Shown one piece after another: positions 27,794 to 37,941 of a stretch of DNA of 64,000 nt. The stretch comes from Limnohabitans sp. Rim8. Lineage in GTDB: Bacteria > Pseudomonadota > Gammaproteobacteria > Burkholderiales > Burkholderiaceae_C. How positions within the stretch are numbered: the stretch's first letter is position 1; each line of letters starts with the position of its first letter. The notes under the pieces were generated by a model. The model did not search any database. It saw only the letters and a program-made list of their open reading frames with translations, and was not told the DNA's origin. The stretch lies in the NCBI GenBank assembly GCA_945897465.1, contig CAMDFK010000003.1:104767-168766 (forward strand). The letters are read 5' to 3'. Made by a program: the position numbers and the translations under genes.

Positions 27794-28789
27794 TCAGCGC
27801 CCGTTCAAAGGATAAGACGGATCGTTGTAACCCGGTGTGGACGGGTGCCCAGTGGCCACCAGGCTGTTGACCAGGGCCTCGTCTTCTGCGGTGATGCTCA
27901 CCTCCAAAGCGCCTGCGTAGTCTTGCCACTGCGCCAGGGTGCGCGGCCCGGCAATGACCGCGCTGACATGGCGGTTGGCCAGCACCCAGGCGGTGGCAAA
28001 GTGCGCCAGCGAAACGCCTTTGGCCTCGCAATGCTGGCGCAGTGTTTGCGCAATCTGCAGCGACTCTTGGCGAAACTCCGTCTCCAAAATGCGCTTGTCA
28101 CCCCGCGCTGCTCGGCTGCCCTCGGCAGGCGTCTGACCGGGTGCATATTTGCCCGTGAGTACGCCGCGGGCTATGGGGCTGTAGGGCACCACACCCAGGC
28201 CGTAATGTCCACAGGCCTCGAGAACCTCCACTTCGGGCAATCGGTTGAGCAGGTTGTAATACGGCTGGCACACCACAGGACCAGGCATGTTCATCTGGCG
28301 GGCCATGTTGACCATCTCGGCAATGCGCCAACCCCGGAAATTGGACACGCCCCAATAACGAATTTTGCCGTCACGCAGCAAGGCCTCCATGCCCCGTAAG
28401 GGCTCTTCCAAGCTCATGCCGTTGTAGTCTCGGTGCAAGTAATAAATGTCCAAGTGGTCGGTGTCCAGCCGGCGCAAGCTGTCTTCGCAGGCCCGCAGCA
28501 TCCAACTGCGCGAATAGCCCTGGCAGTTGGGCTGGGACGCCATGGGATTGCCCACCTTGCTGGCCAGCACCCAGTGATGGCGATGCCCCTTGAGCGCCTG
28601 ACCGACGATCTCTTCGGATTTTCCAAGGGTGTACACGTCGGCGGTGTCGATGAAGTTGCAGCCCTTTTCTTGTGCATCGGTCACGATGGAGCGTGCATCT
28701 TCCAGCGGCGTCTGATCGCCAAACATCATGGTGCCGAGGCACAAGCGCGACACCTTCAGGGGGCTTTTGCCCAAGGCAATGGTTTTCAT
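27794..28789 (-). CDS. Aldo/keto reductase
   Basis: 331-aa NADPH-dependent oxidoreductase with a TIM-barrel fold. FIDTADVYTLGKSEEIVGQAL carries the catalytic Asp and Tyr, VLASKVGNP the Lys, and DIYYLHRDYNG the His region. VIAGPRTLAQWQDYAGALEV is the NADPH-binding end. It resembles the YajO/Tas group acting on aldehydes or sugars; the substrate is unknown. Confidence 0.88.
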   Translation of the reverse strand: MKTIALGKSPLKVSRLCLGTMMFGDQTPLEDARSIVTDAQEKGCNFIDTADVYTLGKSEEIVGQALKGHRHHWVLASKVGNPMASQPNCQGYSRSWMLRACEDSLRRLDTDHLDIYYLHRDYNGMSLEEPLRGMEALLRDGKIRYWGVSNFRGWRIAEMVNMARQMNMPGPVVCQPYYNLLNRLPEVEVLEACGHYGLGVVPYSPIARGVLTGKYAPGQTPAEGSRAARGDKRILETEFRQESLQIAQTLRQHCEAKGVSLAHFATAWVLANRHVSAVIAGPRTLAQWQDYAGALEVSITAEDEALVNSLVATGHPSTPGYNDPSYPLNGR

Positions 28790-28891
28790 GGCGGAATCCT
28801 TCGTTTTGGAAAATGACCTTGAAAGGCTAAACCCAACACCCGACTTCGGCTGTCACCCGTGTGGCCCACGGTGGGTCCTGACAATTGAGCA

Positions 28892-29773
28892 TCAGCTAGG
28901 CCAAAGTTGTGTCTCGCCACAAATCGCTGGGTCATTGACACCCACCGCTTCAGGGTCTCGGTGGGCATAGTCCACTTGGGCCAATACGTGGCGCACCACA
29001 GCCAAGCGGGCCCTGTATTTGTCATCGGCAAGCACGATGGTCCAAGGGGCAGTCGGGGTATGGGTCTTTGTCAGGGTTTCCTGAATGGCCTGGGTGTAAG
29101 CATCCCAGCGGTTCAGTCCCTCGACATCGATCCAGCTGAGTTTCCAATGTTTCAAGGGGTCACTTTCTCGGGCCATCAGGCGGCGCAGCTGCTCCGCCCG
29201 ACCCACTTCGAGCCAGAACTTGACCAGCACGATCCCTTCGTCCACCAAGGTATTTTCAAAGTGGGGCAATTGTCTGAAAAAAGCAGCGCGCTGGTCTGGG
29301 GTGCAAAAGTCAAACACCGGCTCGACAACGCCCCGGTTGTACCAACTGCGGTCAAAAATCGTCATCTCGCCAGCCGCAGGCAAGCACTCCACATAGCGCT
29401 GGAAATACCACTGCGTGGCTTGGCGGTCGGATGGTTTGGGCAAGGCAATAACTCGGGCACTGCGCGGGTTGAGGTTTTGTGTCAGCCACGAAATTGCGCC
29501 GCCCTTGCCCGCCGCATCACGCCCCTCAAACACCAAACACAGACGCTGACCCGAGTTGCGAAGGTGACTTTGCAGCTTGACGAGTTCAATCTGCAATGGC
29601 GCCATCTGTGCCAGAAAGTCGTCCTTGTCCATCCAAGTCCGATAGGGATATTCCTGGGTCAAAATGTCGCGCTTTTTACCGTTGCGAATCGCGGCACGAA
29701 TATTCGCCGGAGCGGTCTCCTCGCAGAAGCGACTGATGGCGCCGTCAAATGGCAAGTCAAAGGGGGTGGACAT
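28892..29773 (-). CDS. ppk2: Polyphosphate kinase 2 (class I type)
   Basis: 293 aa. It transfers phosphate between polyphosphate and nucleotides (NDP to NTP or the reverse). Walker [16 protein letters not shown] lies near residues 83-97, Walker B and lid-region [16 protein letters not shown] follow, and [14 protein letters not shown] is conserved. ATG 29773 ([11 protein letters not shown]) is preceded by AAAGG. It is one gene upstream of the aldo/keto reductase on the same strand. Confidence 0.92.
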   Translation of the reverse strand: MSTPFDLPFDGAISRFCEETAPANIRAAIRNGKKRDILTQEYPYRTWMDKDDFLAQMAPLQIELVKLQSHLRNSGQRLCLVFEGRDAAGKGGAISWLTQNLNPRSARVIALPKPSDRQATQWYFQRYVECLPAAGEMTIFDRSWYNRGVVEPVFDFCTPDQRAAFFRQLPHFENTLVDEGIVLVKFWLEVGRAEQLRRLMARESDPLKHWKLSWIDVEGLNRWDAYTQAIQETLTKTHTPTAPWTIVLADDKYRARLAVVRHVLAQVDYAHRDPEAVGVNDPAICGETQLWPS

Positions 29774-29893
29774 GAAGGGGCCTTTCTGACCAATTGCCTG
29801 CTGTACAGCGCAGAGCATTCCAAGCGTCGATGTTAAATGCCAATTTGCCCAAACCGGTCCATAAAAACGACCTGAGGATCGCATCTTGGGCCT

Positions 29894-30105
29894 TTGGTCA
29901 TGGCTTCGTGGTACAGCGCCACCGTGAGGATGTGAAACAGTTTGGACGCCATCGCCGGCTATTCGGTACCGGACAAAAACACCTTGGTGCTTTTGTCCAA
30001 GCGGTTGGGGAGGCTGCGGGTCCTGGTGGACAACAAAATCGCGACTTCACGTACCTGGGCTTGGCTGCCCATTCAAAGCGAGCAGCCGGGCATTGCAGAG
30101 TTGCT
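29894..30105 (-). pseudogene. Degraded copy of the acnB 3' end
   Basis: The plus-strand sequence from CATGGCTTCGTGGT to GAGCAGCCGGGCATTG aligns along its length with 31457-31660 inside acnB, in the same orientation relative to that gene. Long blocks such as CAAGCGGTTGGGGA are identical. The acnB reading frame is broken by substitutions. The surrounding 29774-30164 holds no other gene. It looks like a partial duplication of acnB left 1.5 kb away. Confidence 0.75.
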
Positions 30106-30164
30106 GGTGTCAAAACTTTGCCACAACGCATGCTTACACTCTTTGATTAATCACAGGAGAGGCG

Positions 30165-30989
30165 ATGCGCCATTTGACCGATACCCACGCCCACACGGTT
30201 GCCAGCACACATGCGTTTTCGACGGTCGATGAGTATTTCAAAGAGGCCGCAGCCAAAGGGCTTCAGCTGTTCAGCATCACAGACCATGGCCCCGAGATGC
30301 CCGACTCGCCCCACCCGTGGCACTTCGGCAATATGCGTGTGCTGCCCAGGGTCAAGTACGGTGTGGCGATGTTGCGGGGCATCGAAGCGAACATCTTGCC
30401 AAGCGCCCGCGTTCTCGATGTGAACGCGACCCTGATGGGCTTTATGGATTTTGGGATCGCGAGTTTCCATGAGCCTGTGTATCCCCCCAGCGACCGAAAC
30501 ACCCACACCGCCGCCATGATCGCCGCCATGGAATCCGGTTTGATTCAGATCTTGGGGCACACGGGCAACCCCAACTTCCCGATTCACATCGAAGAGGTGG
30601 TTCGCGCTGCACGGGACAACAACGTGCTCATCGAGATCAACAATTCATCGTTCGTCAGTTCGCGTCTGGGCAGTGAGCCGCATTGCGTTGAAATTCTTGA
30701 GACGGTGATGCGCCTGGACTGGAAAGTGGTACTGTCGAGCGATTCACACGTGCACGACACCGTCGGTGATGTGGATGTGGCGCTCAGCAAAATCGATGCC
30801 CTGGGATTTCCTGAGGAGCAGGTGGTGTCGATGACCCCAGAGCGACTCCTCGCGTTTCTGGCCGAGCATGGCAAACCAGTCGCGACCGTGCTGGCTGGCT
30901 GGGCGAACTCAAGACGCCATACAGGATCGAATCCTGACATTGCCCCCAACACGCCAAAGTGCTTTAGGCCAACAGATTCAAGTCGTTAA
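30165..30989 (+). CDS. PHP-domain metal-dependent phosphatase (YcdX-like)
   Basis: 274 aa. The PHP metal ligands are visible as DTHAHTVAS (residues 6-14), ITDHG (residues ~38-42), IEANI, HTGNPNF and SDSHVHD. The family includes YcdX-type phosphatases with trinuclear zinc. The family core ends near residue 245. The last ~30 residues (SRRHTGSNPDIAPNTPKCF...) do not resemble it and may be added by loss of the original stop. Confidence 0.82.
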   Translation: MRHLTDTHAHTVASTHAFSTVDEYFKEAAAKGLQLFSITDHGPEMPDSPHPWHFGNMRVLPRVKYGVAMLRGIEANILPSARVLDVNATLMGFMDFGIASFHEPVYPPSDRNTHTAAMIAAMESGLIQILGHTGNPNFPIHIEEVVRAARDNNVLIEINNSSFVSSRLGSEPHCVEILETVMRLDWKVVLSSDSHVHDTVGDVDVALSKIDALGFPEEQVVSMTPERLLAFLAEHGKPVATVLAGWANSRRHTGSNPDIAPNTPKCFRPTDSSR

Positions 30990-31304
30990 GATTTTGGCGT
31001 TTTCAACCCAACATCGGCCAGCAAATTGCTGTTGTCCACTTCGCGAAACGTGGCGAGTGAGCCCACGAACTTCAGCCTGGTGCCCTGTCAGCACACCAGC
31101 GCAACCGCCGCCCACCAATTGGTCTGCGGCAACGCTTTGAAATCCACGATGGGGTCAGCAGCTTGGGGTGATTTGCCAGCGACCGCCGTGTTGGGGCCAC
31201 GACCTGCGCCACCCAAAATGAAAAGTTGTTTGATTATCCATGCTGAGTGTGCTGCATTGGGGTAAACCTTATGCCTATCTGGCCGAAGCTTTTAAGCGAT
31301 TCCA
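30990..31304 (-). pseudogene. Unclassified gene remnant between the PHP gene and acnB
   Basis: One minus-strand frame from about 31226 down to 30988 reads IKQLFILGGAGRGPNTA, then DFKALPQTNWWAAVALVC, an in-frame TGA, and LKFVGSLATFREVDNSN up to LLADVGLKTPKS and a stop. Codon usage looks genuine on both sides of the TGA. I do not recognise the family. It may be the C-terminal part of a dead gene. Confidence 0.3.
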
Positions 31305-31340
31305 TACAAAACGGCCCAGAGATCACTCCCTGGGCCGTTT
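31305..31340 (-). terminator. Rho-independent terminator of acnB
   Basis: AAACGGCCCAG (31309-31319) pairs with CTGGGCCGTTT (31330-31340). On the minus strand it is followed by TTTTGTATGG. It lies about 25 bp past the acnB stop. Confidence 0.85.
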
Positions 31341-31362
31341 CTCATGAGGTCAGCGCCGAAGC

Positions 31363-33954
31363 TCAGGCCGTTACGCCCTTAGCGTTGTCCACGTACTCTT
31401 CAATTTGGTTGAAGTTCAGGTACTTGTAGATCGCCGCGCCGTCTTTGTTCACGATGCCCATGGCTTCGTGGTATTCGGCGACGGTGGGGATGTGGCCCAG
31501 CTTGGACGCAATCGCCGCCAATTCGGCCGAGGCCAAGAACACGTTGGTGTTCTTGCCCAAGCGGTTGGGGAAGTTGCGCGTCGAGGTGGACACGACCGTG
31601 GCGCCTTCGCGCACTTGGGCTTGGTTGCCCATGCACAGCGAGCAACCGGGCATCTCAGTGCGGGCACCGGCGGCGCCGAAGTTGGCGTAGTGGCCTTCCT
31701 TGATCAGCTCGCTCTCGTCCATCTTGGTCGGTGGGGCGACCCACAGCTTGACGGGGATGTCGCGGCTGCCGCCGAGCAGCTTGGCCGCGGCGCGAAAGTG
31801 ACCGATGTTGGTCATGCACGAACCGATGAACGCTTCGTCGATCTTGGTGCCGGCCACGTCGGACAAGAACTTGGCGTCGTCCGGGTCGTTGGGGCAGCAC
31901 AGGATCGGCTCTTTGATCTCGTTCATGTCGATCTCGATGACGTGTGCGTACTCGGCATCTTTGTCGGCTTCGAGCAGCTCGGGCTTGGCCAACCAGGCTT
32001 CGACTTTCTCGATGCGGCGGGCCAAGGTTCGGGCGTCGGCGTAACCGTCGGCGATCATGTTCTTCATCAGCACGATGTTGGACTTCAAGTACTCCTCGAC
32101 CGGCTCAATGCCCAGTTTGATCGTGCAACCGGCAGCCGAACGCTCAGCAGATGCGTCGGACAATTCAAACGCTTGCTCTACCTTCAGGTTAGGCAGGCCT
32201 TCGATTTCCAAGATGCGGCCGGAAAACTCGTTGATCTTGCCGGACTTGGCCACGGTCAAGAGACCCTGCTTGATGGCGTACAGCGGAATGGCGTGCACCA
32301 AGTCGCGCAGGGTCACGCCGGGCTGCATTTCGCCTTTGAAGCGAACCAACACCGATTCGGGCATGTCCAGGGGCATGACGCCGGTGGCGGCACCGAAGGC
32401 CACCAAACCGGAGCCTGCGGGAAAGCTGATGCCGATGGGGAAGCGGGTATGCGAGTCGCCGCCGGTGCCGACGGTATCAGGCAACAACAGACGGTTGAGC
32501 CAGCTGTGGATCACACCGTCACCAGGGCGCAAGGACACGCCACCCCGGTTGGTCATGAAGGCGGGCAATTCGCGGTGGGTTTTGACGTCCACGGCCTTGG
32601 GGTAAGCAGCGGTGTGGCAGAAGGATTGCATCACCATGTCGGCACTGAAGCCCAAGCAAGCCAAATCTTTCAACTCATCGCGGGTCATCGTACCTGTGGT
32701 GTCTTGTGAACCCACGGTGGTCATCTTGGGTTCGCAGTAAGTGCCTGGGCGCACGCCCTGGCCTTCTGGCAAACCCACCGCACGGCCGACCATCTTCTGG
32801 GCCAGCGTGAAGCCGGCCTTGGTCGAAGCGGGCACGGTGGGCAAGCGGAACACGGTGGACGCGGGCAGGCCCAGGAACTCACGCGCCTTGGCGGTGAGCG
32901 AGCGGCCGATGATCAGGTTGATGCGGCCGCCGGCGCGCACTTCGTCAAACAGCACATCGCTCTTGAGTTTGAACTCAGCCACAGTCTCGCCGTTTTTGAC
33001 CAACTTGCCGTCATAGGGCAACACGTCGATAACGTCGCCCATTTCCAGCTTGGACACGTCCACTTCGATGGGCAGCGAGCCCGAATCTTCTTGGGTGTTG
33101 AAGAAGATGGGGGCAATCTTGCCGCCCAAGGTCACGCCACCAAAGCGCTTGTTGGGCACAAACGGGATGTCTTGGCCGGTGGCCCAGATCACGCTGTTCG
33201 TGGCCGACTTACGGCTGGAGCCAGTGCCGACCACGTCGCCCACGTAGGCCACCAAATGGCCTTTTTTCTTCAGGTCGTCGATGAACTGCATCGGGCCGCG
33301 CTTGCCGTCTTCTTCAGGCTTGAACGCCGCGCCGGGGCGGGTGTTCTTGAGCATGGCCAGGTAGTGAAGTGGAATGTCGGGGCGGCTCCAGGCGTCGGGC
33401 GCGGGCGACAGGTCGTCGGTGTTGGTCTCACCGGGCACTTTGAAGACGGTGACGGTGATTTTTTTCTCGACTTCGGGGCGAGTGGTGAACCACTCGGCCT
33501 CGGCCCAGCTTTGCATGACTTCTTTGGCATTGGCATTGCCAGCCTTGGCTTTTTCGGCGACGTCGTTGAAGAAGTCGAACATCAACAAGGTTTTCTTCAG
33601 GCCTTCAGCGGCCACGGCGGCCACTTCGGCGCTGTCGAGCAACTCGATCAGGGGGTGCACGTTGTAGCCGCCGACCATGGTGCCGAGCAGTTCGGTGGCC
33701 TTGGCTTTGGAGACCAAACCGACGCTCAGTTCACCGTGCGCCACGGCGGCCAAGAAGGAAGCTTTGACCTTGGCCGCATCGTCCACGCCAGGCGGCACAC
33801 GGTAAGTGAGCAGGTCCATCAAAAAGGCGTCTTCGCCTGCAGGTGGGTTCTTGATCAGCTCGATCAATTCAGCCACCTGTTTGGCATCCAAAGGCAGGGG
33901 CGGGATGCCCAATGCAGCGCGTTCGGCTGCGTGTTCACGGTACGCTTTCAACAT
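31363..33954 (-). CDS. acnB: Aconitate hydratase B
   Basis: 863-aa bifunctional aconitase / 2-methylisocitrate dehydratase of the TCA cycle. The N-terminal HEAT-like domain begins [22 protein letters not shown]. The swivel domain with [20 protein letters not shown] follows, and the catalytic 4Fe-4S cysteines are in [15 protein letters not shown] and [13 protein letters not shown] near the C-terminus. Also present are [14 protein letters not shown] and [28 protein letters not shown]. It is the last gene of a probable mdh-citE-like-secreted-acnB operon (gap 24 bp). Confidence 0.97.
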   Translation of the reverse strand: MLKAYREHAAERAALGIPPLPLDAKQVAELIELIKNPPAGEDAFLMDLLTYRVPPGVDDAAKVKASFLAAVAHGELSVGLVSKAKATELLGTMVGGYNVHPLIELLDSAEVAAVAAEGLKKTLLMFDFFNDVAEKAKAGNANAKEVMQSWAEAEWFTTRPEVEKKITVTVFKVPGETNTDDLSPAPDAWSRPDIPLHYLAMLKNTRPGAAFKPEEDGKRGPMQFIDDLKKKGHLVAYVGDVVGTGSSRKSATNSVIWATGQDIPFVPNKRFGGVTLGGKIAPIFFNTQEDSGSLPIEVDVSKLEMGDVIDVLPYDGKLVKNGETVAEFKLKSDVLFDEVRAGGRINLIIGRSLTAKAREFLGLPASTVFRLPTVPASTKAGFTLAQKMVGRAVGLPEGQGVRPGTYCEPKMTTVGSQDTTGTMTRDELKDLACLGFSADMVMQSFCHTAAYPKAVDVKTHRELPAFMTNRGGVSLRPGDGVIHSWLNRLLLPDTVGTGGDSHTRFPIGISFPAGSGLVAFGAATGVMPLDMPESVLVRFKGEMQPGVTLRDLVHAIPLYAIKQGLLTVAKSGKINEFSGRILEIEGLPNLKVEQAFELSDASAERSAAGCTIKLGIEPVEEYLKSNIVLMKNMIADGYADARTLARRIEKVEAWLAKPELLEADKDAEYAHVIEIDMNEIKEPILCCPNDPDDAKFLSDVAGTKIDEAFIGSCMTNIGHFRAAAKLLGGSRDIPVKLWVAPPTKMDESELIKEGHYANFGAAGARTEMPGCSLCMGNQAQVREGATVVSTSTRNFPNRLGKNTNVFLASAELAAIASKLGHIPTVAEYHEAMGIVNKDGAAIYKYLNFNQIEEYVDNAKGVTA

Positions 33955-33978
33955 GGTTTTTTCTCCGTTCAGTCAAAG

Positions 33979-34845
33979 TCAATCGTTGGATTTACCTGTG
34001 CCTGTTTTGTCAAACAGGCCCGGCGGTGGGTTGGTTTTCATGTCTTGGCCAAAGGCCACTTGTTCGGGGTGTGCACAGTCGTCGGCCAAGCGTCGTCCTT
34101 TTTTCTGGTCCATCAGCATGGACTTGTTGGCCAGTTGCAGCCACACGGCACCGCCTTTTTTATCTTCAAGACGCAAGGCACCGGTATTGGTGCGTACAGG
34201 GTACATGCGGTAGCGGAAGCCTTTGCCCTGCACGTGGAAGAAACCTGGCGCTGCCGCATCGGCTTGGACGCGCACACTGGCCCCCATCTCACAGGGCATG
34301 AGGCCTTGGTGAATCTGCTGGGCGATGGCCAGGTCTTGCGACACCGGATCTGAGGCGCTCGGGGGCAAGGGTGCAGGCACCGCCAAGCCGGTTGCTGAAG
34401 GTGTCAGCGGTTGCGCAGCGGACATGGCAGGGGCGGTGGGCATGACGGGCTCCGCGGCCATCGGCGATGCAGCAGGCGCATCGCTGCGCTGGGGAGCCGC
34501 CTCAGTCAGGGCGGGCAAAGCCTGAATCGGTGCAGAGGTCTGAGCCTGACTGGGCTGAGGCGCCAGCGAGGAGCTGGGGACGCCCCTCTCAGAGGCCGCA
34601 TCGTTTGAGAGCGGCGCGCTCGGCGACCCAAAGGCTTGATTCAAGACAGCCTCTTGCGCAGCGGCCTGTGCAGCCGCCTCGGCAATGGCGCGGGCCTGCA
34701 GGCGGGCCGTGAGGTCAGCGCTTGCTCGGGCCTTGACCTGAGCTGATGTTGGGGAGAGCTTCGCTTTGGCGCCGGAATGTCCCTGGCTTTGAGCCCAGGC
34801 AGGCAACAGCAGGGTGCAGACCAAAACCACCAGGCGCTTGAACAT
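33979..34845 (-). CDS. Unknown secreted Ala/Pro-rich protein
   Basis: 288 aa. A signal peptide (MFKRLVVLVCTLLLPAWAQSQG) is followed by an Ala/Gln helix-prone stretch (ARAIAEAAAQAAAQEAV) and a low-complexity Pro/Ala/Ser linker to residue ~180. A folded C-terminal region with two Cys follows (GLMPCEMGASVRVQADAAAPGFFHVQGKGFRYRMYP ... ADDCAHPEQVAFGQ is split here for clarity). It is probably periplasmic. Function is not recognised. AAAGGGG precedes ATG 34845. Gaps of 26 and 24 bp place it in the mdh-acnB operon. Confidence 0.8.
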   Translation of the reverse strand: MFKRLVVLVCTLLLPAWAQSQGHSGAKAKLSPTSAQVKARASADLTARLQARAIAEAAAQAAAQEAVLNQAFGSPSAPLSNDAASERGVPSSSLAPQPSQAQTSAPIQALPALTEAAPQRSDAPAASPMAAEPVMPTAPAMSAAQPLTPSATGLAVPAPLPPSASDPVSQDLAIAQQIHQGLMPCEMGASVRVQADAAAPGFFHVQGKGFRYRMYPVRTNTGALRLEDKKGGAVWLQLANKSMLMDQKKGRRLADDCAHPEQVAFGQDMKTNPPPGLFDKTGTGKSND

Positions 34846-34871
34846 GGACACCCCTTTGAAGACTGCGAACA

Positions 34872-35891
34872 TCATGACAGGCTGCGCTGCGCGCTCATGG
34901 GGGCCAGATCCAACAAAGCCTGCATCGGGGCAGGTAAATGGCAGCCAGTCTGGTGGGCGCGCTCGATCAATTGCCAGAAAAAACGGTAACTGGCGCGGTC
35001 ATGCAATTGACCCGCATGGCTGATGGGTGCCCAGTCAACGGCTTGGGCGGCCAGGATGATTTGGCTGGCCTGGTCTATTTGCGCTTCGCTGGGGGCCATG
35101 GCCTGCAAGATGGGGCGAATCTGGTCGGGGTGGATGCTCCACATGCGGGTATAACCCAGCTCACGGGCGGCCTTTTGGGCTGCCAAGCGAATGGCGTCGG
35201 CGTTCTTGAATTCGGTGACCACGCAGTGCGAGGGCACCTTGCCGTGGGCGTGGCAGGCGCTCGCAATCTCGAGCTTGGCGCGCATCACCAAGGGGTGTGT
35301 GAATTGCCCCTGAATGCCCATGCCCTCAGAGGGAATGGCTCCCGCATGGGCCGACACAAAGTCCATCAGGCCAAAACTGATCGACTGCACGCTTGGATGG
35401 GCCGCGATGTCAAAGACCCGGTGCACTGCAGCCGGCGACTCGATCAACACATGCAGCGGCAAATGCGCCGCTCCGGCTGCGGCCAAGGCGGCCTCAGCGC
35501 GGTTCACATTGGCCACGCTCTCGACTTTGGGCACCATGATGTGGGTCAAGGCATGACCCGCACGGCCCGCGATGTGGCTGATATCGGCTTCAAAACTGGG
35601 GTGGTCCACCGGATGGACCCGCACCGCAATCCGCGCGTCGGCGCGAGCGGCTTTGGTAGACAGCGCCAATTCGGTCACCAATGCCGCGTGTTCGGCTTCT
35701 CCCCCAACGGGCGCACCATCTTCACAGTCCAGGGTGACATCAAAGACACAGGTGCCAAACTCCTGTGTCATGTCGGCCTGCAACTGCAGGCTTTTGCGCA
35801 TCCGCGCCTCCACCCCGCTGTAATGGTCACAGACCGGCAGCTGCACGCTCCCGGCTTGTGCCCCAAGCAAAATGTGGCGCGGATGACTCAC
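34872..35891 (-). CDS. HpcH/HpaI aldolase / CitE-like lyase family protein
   Basis: 339 aa. [47 protein letters not shown] (metal Glu/Asp), [20 protein letters not shown] and [10 protein letters not shown] follow the CitE/malyl-CoA lyase TIM-barrel pattern. It may cleave or form malyl-CoA or citramalyl-CoA type thioesters; the reaction is not proven. The GTG start at 35891 gives the family N-terminus. It lies 20 bp downstream of mdh. Confidence 0.8.
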   Translation of the reverse strand: MSHPRHILLGAQAGSVQLPVCDHYSGVEARMRKSLQLQADMTQEFGTCVFDVTLDCEDGAPVGGEAEHAALVTELALSTKAARADARIAVRVHPVDHPSFEADISHIAGRAGHALTHIMVPKVESVANVNRAEAALAAAGAAHLPLHVLIESPAAVHRVFDIAAHPSVQSISFGLMDFVSAHAGAIPSEGMGIQGQFTHPLVMRAKLEIASACHAHGKVPSHCVVTEFKNADAIRLAAQKAARELGYTRMWSIHPDQIRPILQAMAPSEAQIDQASQIILAAQAVDWAPISHAGQLHDRASYRFFWQLIERAHQTGCHLPAPMQALLDLAPMSAQRSLS

Positions 35892-35911
35892 TTTAACGAC
35901 TCGGCCCTGAA

Positions 35912-36898
35912 TCAGATCAGGTGCGCCACGCCCGCTTGCTCGTCCGTCAACTCTTTCAGGGTCTTGTCGATGCAGCCTTGGCTGAAGGCGTCGATGTCCA
36001 GGCCCTCCACGACTTTGTACTCGCCGTTTTCGCAGGTCACGGGGAAGCCGAACATGACGTCTTTGGGTATGCCGTACCAGCCTTGTGATGGGATGCCCAT
36101 GGTGACCCACTTGCCGTTGGTGCCCAAGGCCCAATCGCGCATGTGGTCGATGGCTGCGTTGGCCGCCGAAGCAGCCGAGGACAGGCCACGGGCTTCGATG
36201 ATGGCCGCGCCGCGCTTGCCCACGGTGGGCAAGAACACGTTGGCGTTCCATTCCTGGTCGTTGATCATGGCCTTGACCGACTCGCCCTGGATGGTGGCGA
36301 AACGGTAGTCGGCATACATGGTGGGCGAGTGGTTGCCCCAGACGCACAGTTTTTCGATGTCGGCCACGGCTTTGCCTGTCTTGGCAGCGATTTGCGACAG
36401 CGCGCGGTTGTGGTCCAAACGCAGCATGGCGGTGAAGTTGCTGGGCTTCAAGTCCGGCGCGGACTTCATGGCGATGTAGGCGTTGGTGTTGGCGGGGTTG
36501 CCCACGACCAGCACTTTCACGTCACGCGAAGCCACAGCGTTCAGGGCCTTGCCTTGTGCTGTGAAAATGGCCCCGTTGATGGCGAGCAATTCAGCACGCT
36601 CCATGCCCGGGCCGCGCGGGCGCGAACCCACAAGCAATGCGTAATCCACGTCCTTGAAGGCGGTCATGGGGTCGCCATGGGCTTCCATGCCCACCAGCAA
36701 TGGGAAAGCGCAGTCTTCCAATTCCATCATCACGCCCTTGAGCGCTTTTTGTGGACCTTCGACGGGCACTTCGAGCAATTGCAGGATGACAGGCTGGTCT
36801 TTGCCCAGCATTTCGCCAGAGGCGATGCGGAACAACAATGCGTAACCGATTTGACCTGCTGCGCCGGTAACGGCAACGCGGACGGGCTTTTTGCTCAT
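35912..36898 (-). CDS. mdh: Malate dehydrogenase
   Basis: 328-aa NAD-dependent MDH of the LDH-like family found in betaproteobacteria. The NAD motif [21 protein letters not shown] is at residues 9-29, [18 protein letters not shown] is the mobile active-site loop, [10 protein letters not shown] binds cofactor, and [11 protein letters not shown] holds the catalytic His. It is the first gene of the mdh-CitE-like-secreted-acnB operon, with a promoter at 37036-37065. Confidence 0.97.
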   Translation of the reverse strand: MSKKPVRVAVTGAAGQIGYALLFRIASGEMLGKDQPVILQLLEVPVEGPQKALKGVMMELEDCAFPLLVGMEAHGDPMTAFKDVDYALLVGSRPRGPGMERAELLAINGAIFTAQGKALNAVASRDVKVLVVGNPANTNAYIAMKSAPDLKPSNFTAMLRLDHNRALSQIAAKTGKAVADIEKLCVWGNHSPTMYADYRFATIQGESVKAMINDQEWNANVFLPTVGKRGAAIIEARGLSSAASAANAAIDHMRDWALGTNGKWVTMGIPSQGWYGIPKDVMFGFPVTCENGEYKVVEGLDIDAFSQGCIDKTLKELTDEQAGVAHLI

Positions 36899-37035
36899 GG
36901 TGGAAAACTCCGAAGTGTTGAAAACATGCGTTGCAGACCGTTGCCAACATCCATGTCAGCAAGGCCGTCCGGCAAACCGGACACGCGCTGGCTGACTTTC
37001 TCCTAAAAGCCGCTAACGCAAGCAAACTACTCTGG

Positions 37036-37065
37036 AGTGTACTCGCGAAAACCCTGATTCGTCAA
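37036..37065 (-). promoter_or_regulatory. Candidate mdh promoter
   Basis: On the minus strand TTGACG (37065-37060) and TACACT (37041-37036) are separated by 18 nt. The predicted start is about 130 nt before the mdh ATG. The GntR palindrome (37077-37088) lies just upstream of the -35, around position -53. Confidence 0.55.
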
Positions 37066-37066
37066 T

Positions 37067-37094
37067 TTGTCTTATGTCTTATATAAGATATGAT
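37067..37094 (+). promoter_or_regulatory. gntR promoter with operator in the spacer
   Basis: TTGTCT (37067-37072) and TATGAT (37089-37094) are 16 nt apart. The palindrome TCTTATATAAGA (37077-37088) fills most of the spacer and abuts the -10. Binding here would block RNA polymerase, so the regulator probably represses itself. Confidence 0.7.
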
Positions 37095-37137
37095 GATGCG
37101 GCTGGTATGCACCTGAACCGCATGACCTGAAAGCCCC

Positions 37138-37923
37138 ATGAACCACCCATTGCCACCCAACGAAGCCCTCGCTACCGCTGCTGAATCGGCAGTTTCCACC
37201 CCTGCATTCAGCCCGCTTTACCAGCAAATCAAAGGCTTGATTTTGCAAAGCCTGCAAACCAGCGAGTGGAAGCCTGGCGAATCCATTCCCAGCGAAATGG
37301 AGCTGGCGGCCCGCTACCGGGTGAGCCAAGGCACGGTGCGCAAAGCCATCGACGAACTGGCGAGCGGGCACTTGCTGATTCGCAAACAAGGCAAAGGCAC
37401 CTTTGTGGCCACCCATGCGGAGCACCAGGTGCAGTACCGGTTTTTGAAATTGGTGCCCGATCAGGGCGACCTGAACACCGAAGGCCCTGCCCAGCGCGAA
37501 ATCGTGGACTGCAAACGCCTGCGCGCAACGGCTGAAATCGCCCGCGCCTTGGCTTTGCGCAGTGGCGATACCGTGCTACAGGTTAAAAGAGTTCTTTCTT
37601 TTTCAAATATACCCACCATACTGGAAGACCTGTGGTTGCCCGGCACACCTTTCAAGGGCATGACGGCCGAGCGACTGGCCGACTACCACGGCCCCATGTA
37701 CGCCCTGTTTGAGACCGAGTTCGGTGTGCGCATGGTGCGTGCGCAAGAGAAGATACGAGCCGTGTTACCCGACAAGGCCCAAAGGGAATTGCTGAAACTG
37801 CCGCCCCACACACCTTTGCTCAGCGTGGAGCGTATTGCTTACACCTACAACGACACCCCCATGGAGCTGCGGCGCGGCTTCTACCGCACCGACACCCACC
37901 ATTACCGCAACGATATGAACTGA
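37138..37923 (+). CDS. GntR-family (HutC subfamily) transcriptional regulator
   Basis: 261 aa. The N-terminal winged helix includes PLYQQIKGLILQSL, PGESIPSEMELAARYRVSQGTVRKAIDELASGHLLIRKQGKGTFV (split: recognition helix near residues 62-75). A UTRA effector domain follows (VLQVKRVLSFSNIPTILEDL, then LLSVERIAYTYNDTPMELRRGFYRTD). It sits between mdh and sdhC, so TCA-cycle control is the likely job. The effector is unknown. Confidence 0.88.
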   Translation: MNHPLPPNEALATAAESAVSTPAFSPLYQQIKGLILQSLQTSEWKPGESIPSEMELAARYRVSQGTVRKAIDELASGHLLIRKQGKGTFVATHAEHQVQYRFLKLVPDQGDLNTEGPAQREIVDCKRLRATAEIARALALRSGDTVLQVKRVLSFSNIPTILEDLWLPGTPFKGMTAERLADYHGPMYALFETEFGVRMVRAQEKIRAVLPDKAQRELLKLPPHTPLLSVERIAYTYNDTPMELRRGFYRTDTHHYRNDMN

Positions 37924-37941
37924 CCCTGCCCCGGCTTGAAT

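Noticed and set aside
30917-30945. A T-arm-like motif GGATCGAATCC near the end of the PHP gene.
   Set aside because: No acceptor, D or anticodon stems could be found around it, so it is not a tRNA.
35892-36347. A long N-terminal extension of the CitE-like gene reading into mdh.
   Set aside because: It overlaps mdh in another frame and is low-complexity; GTG 35891 gives the family N-terminus.
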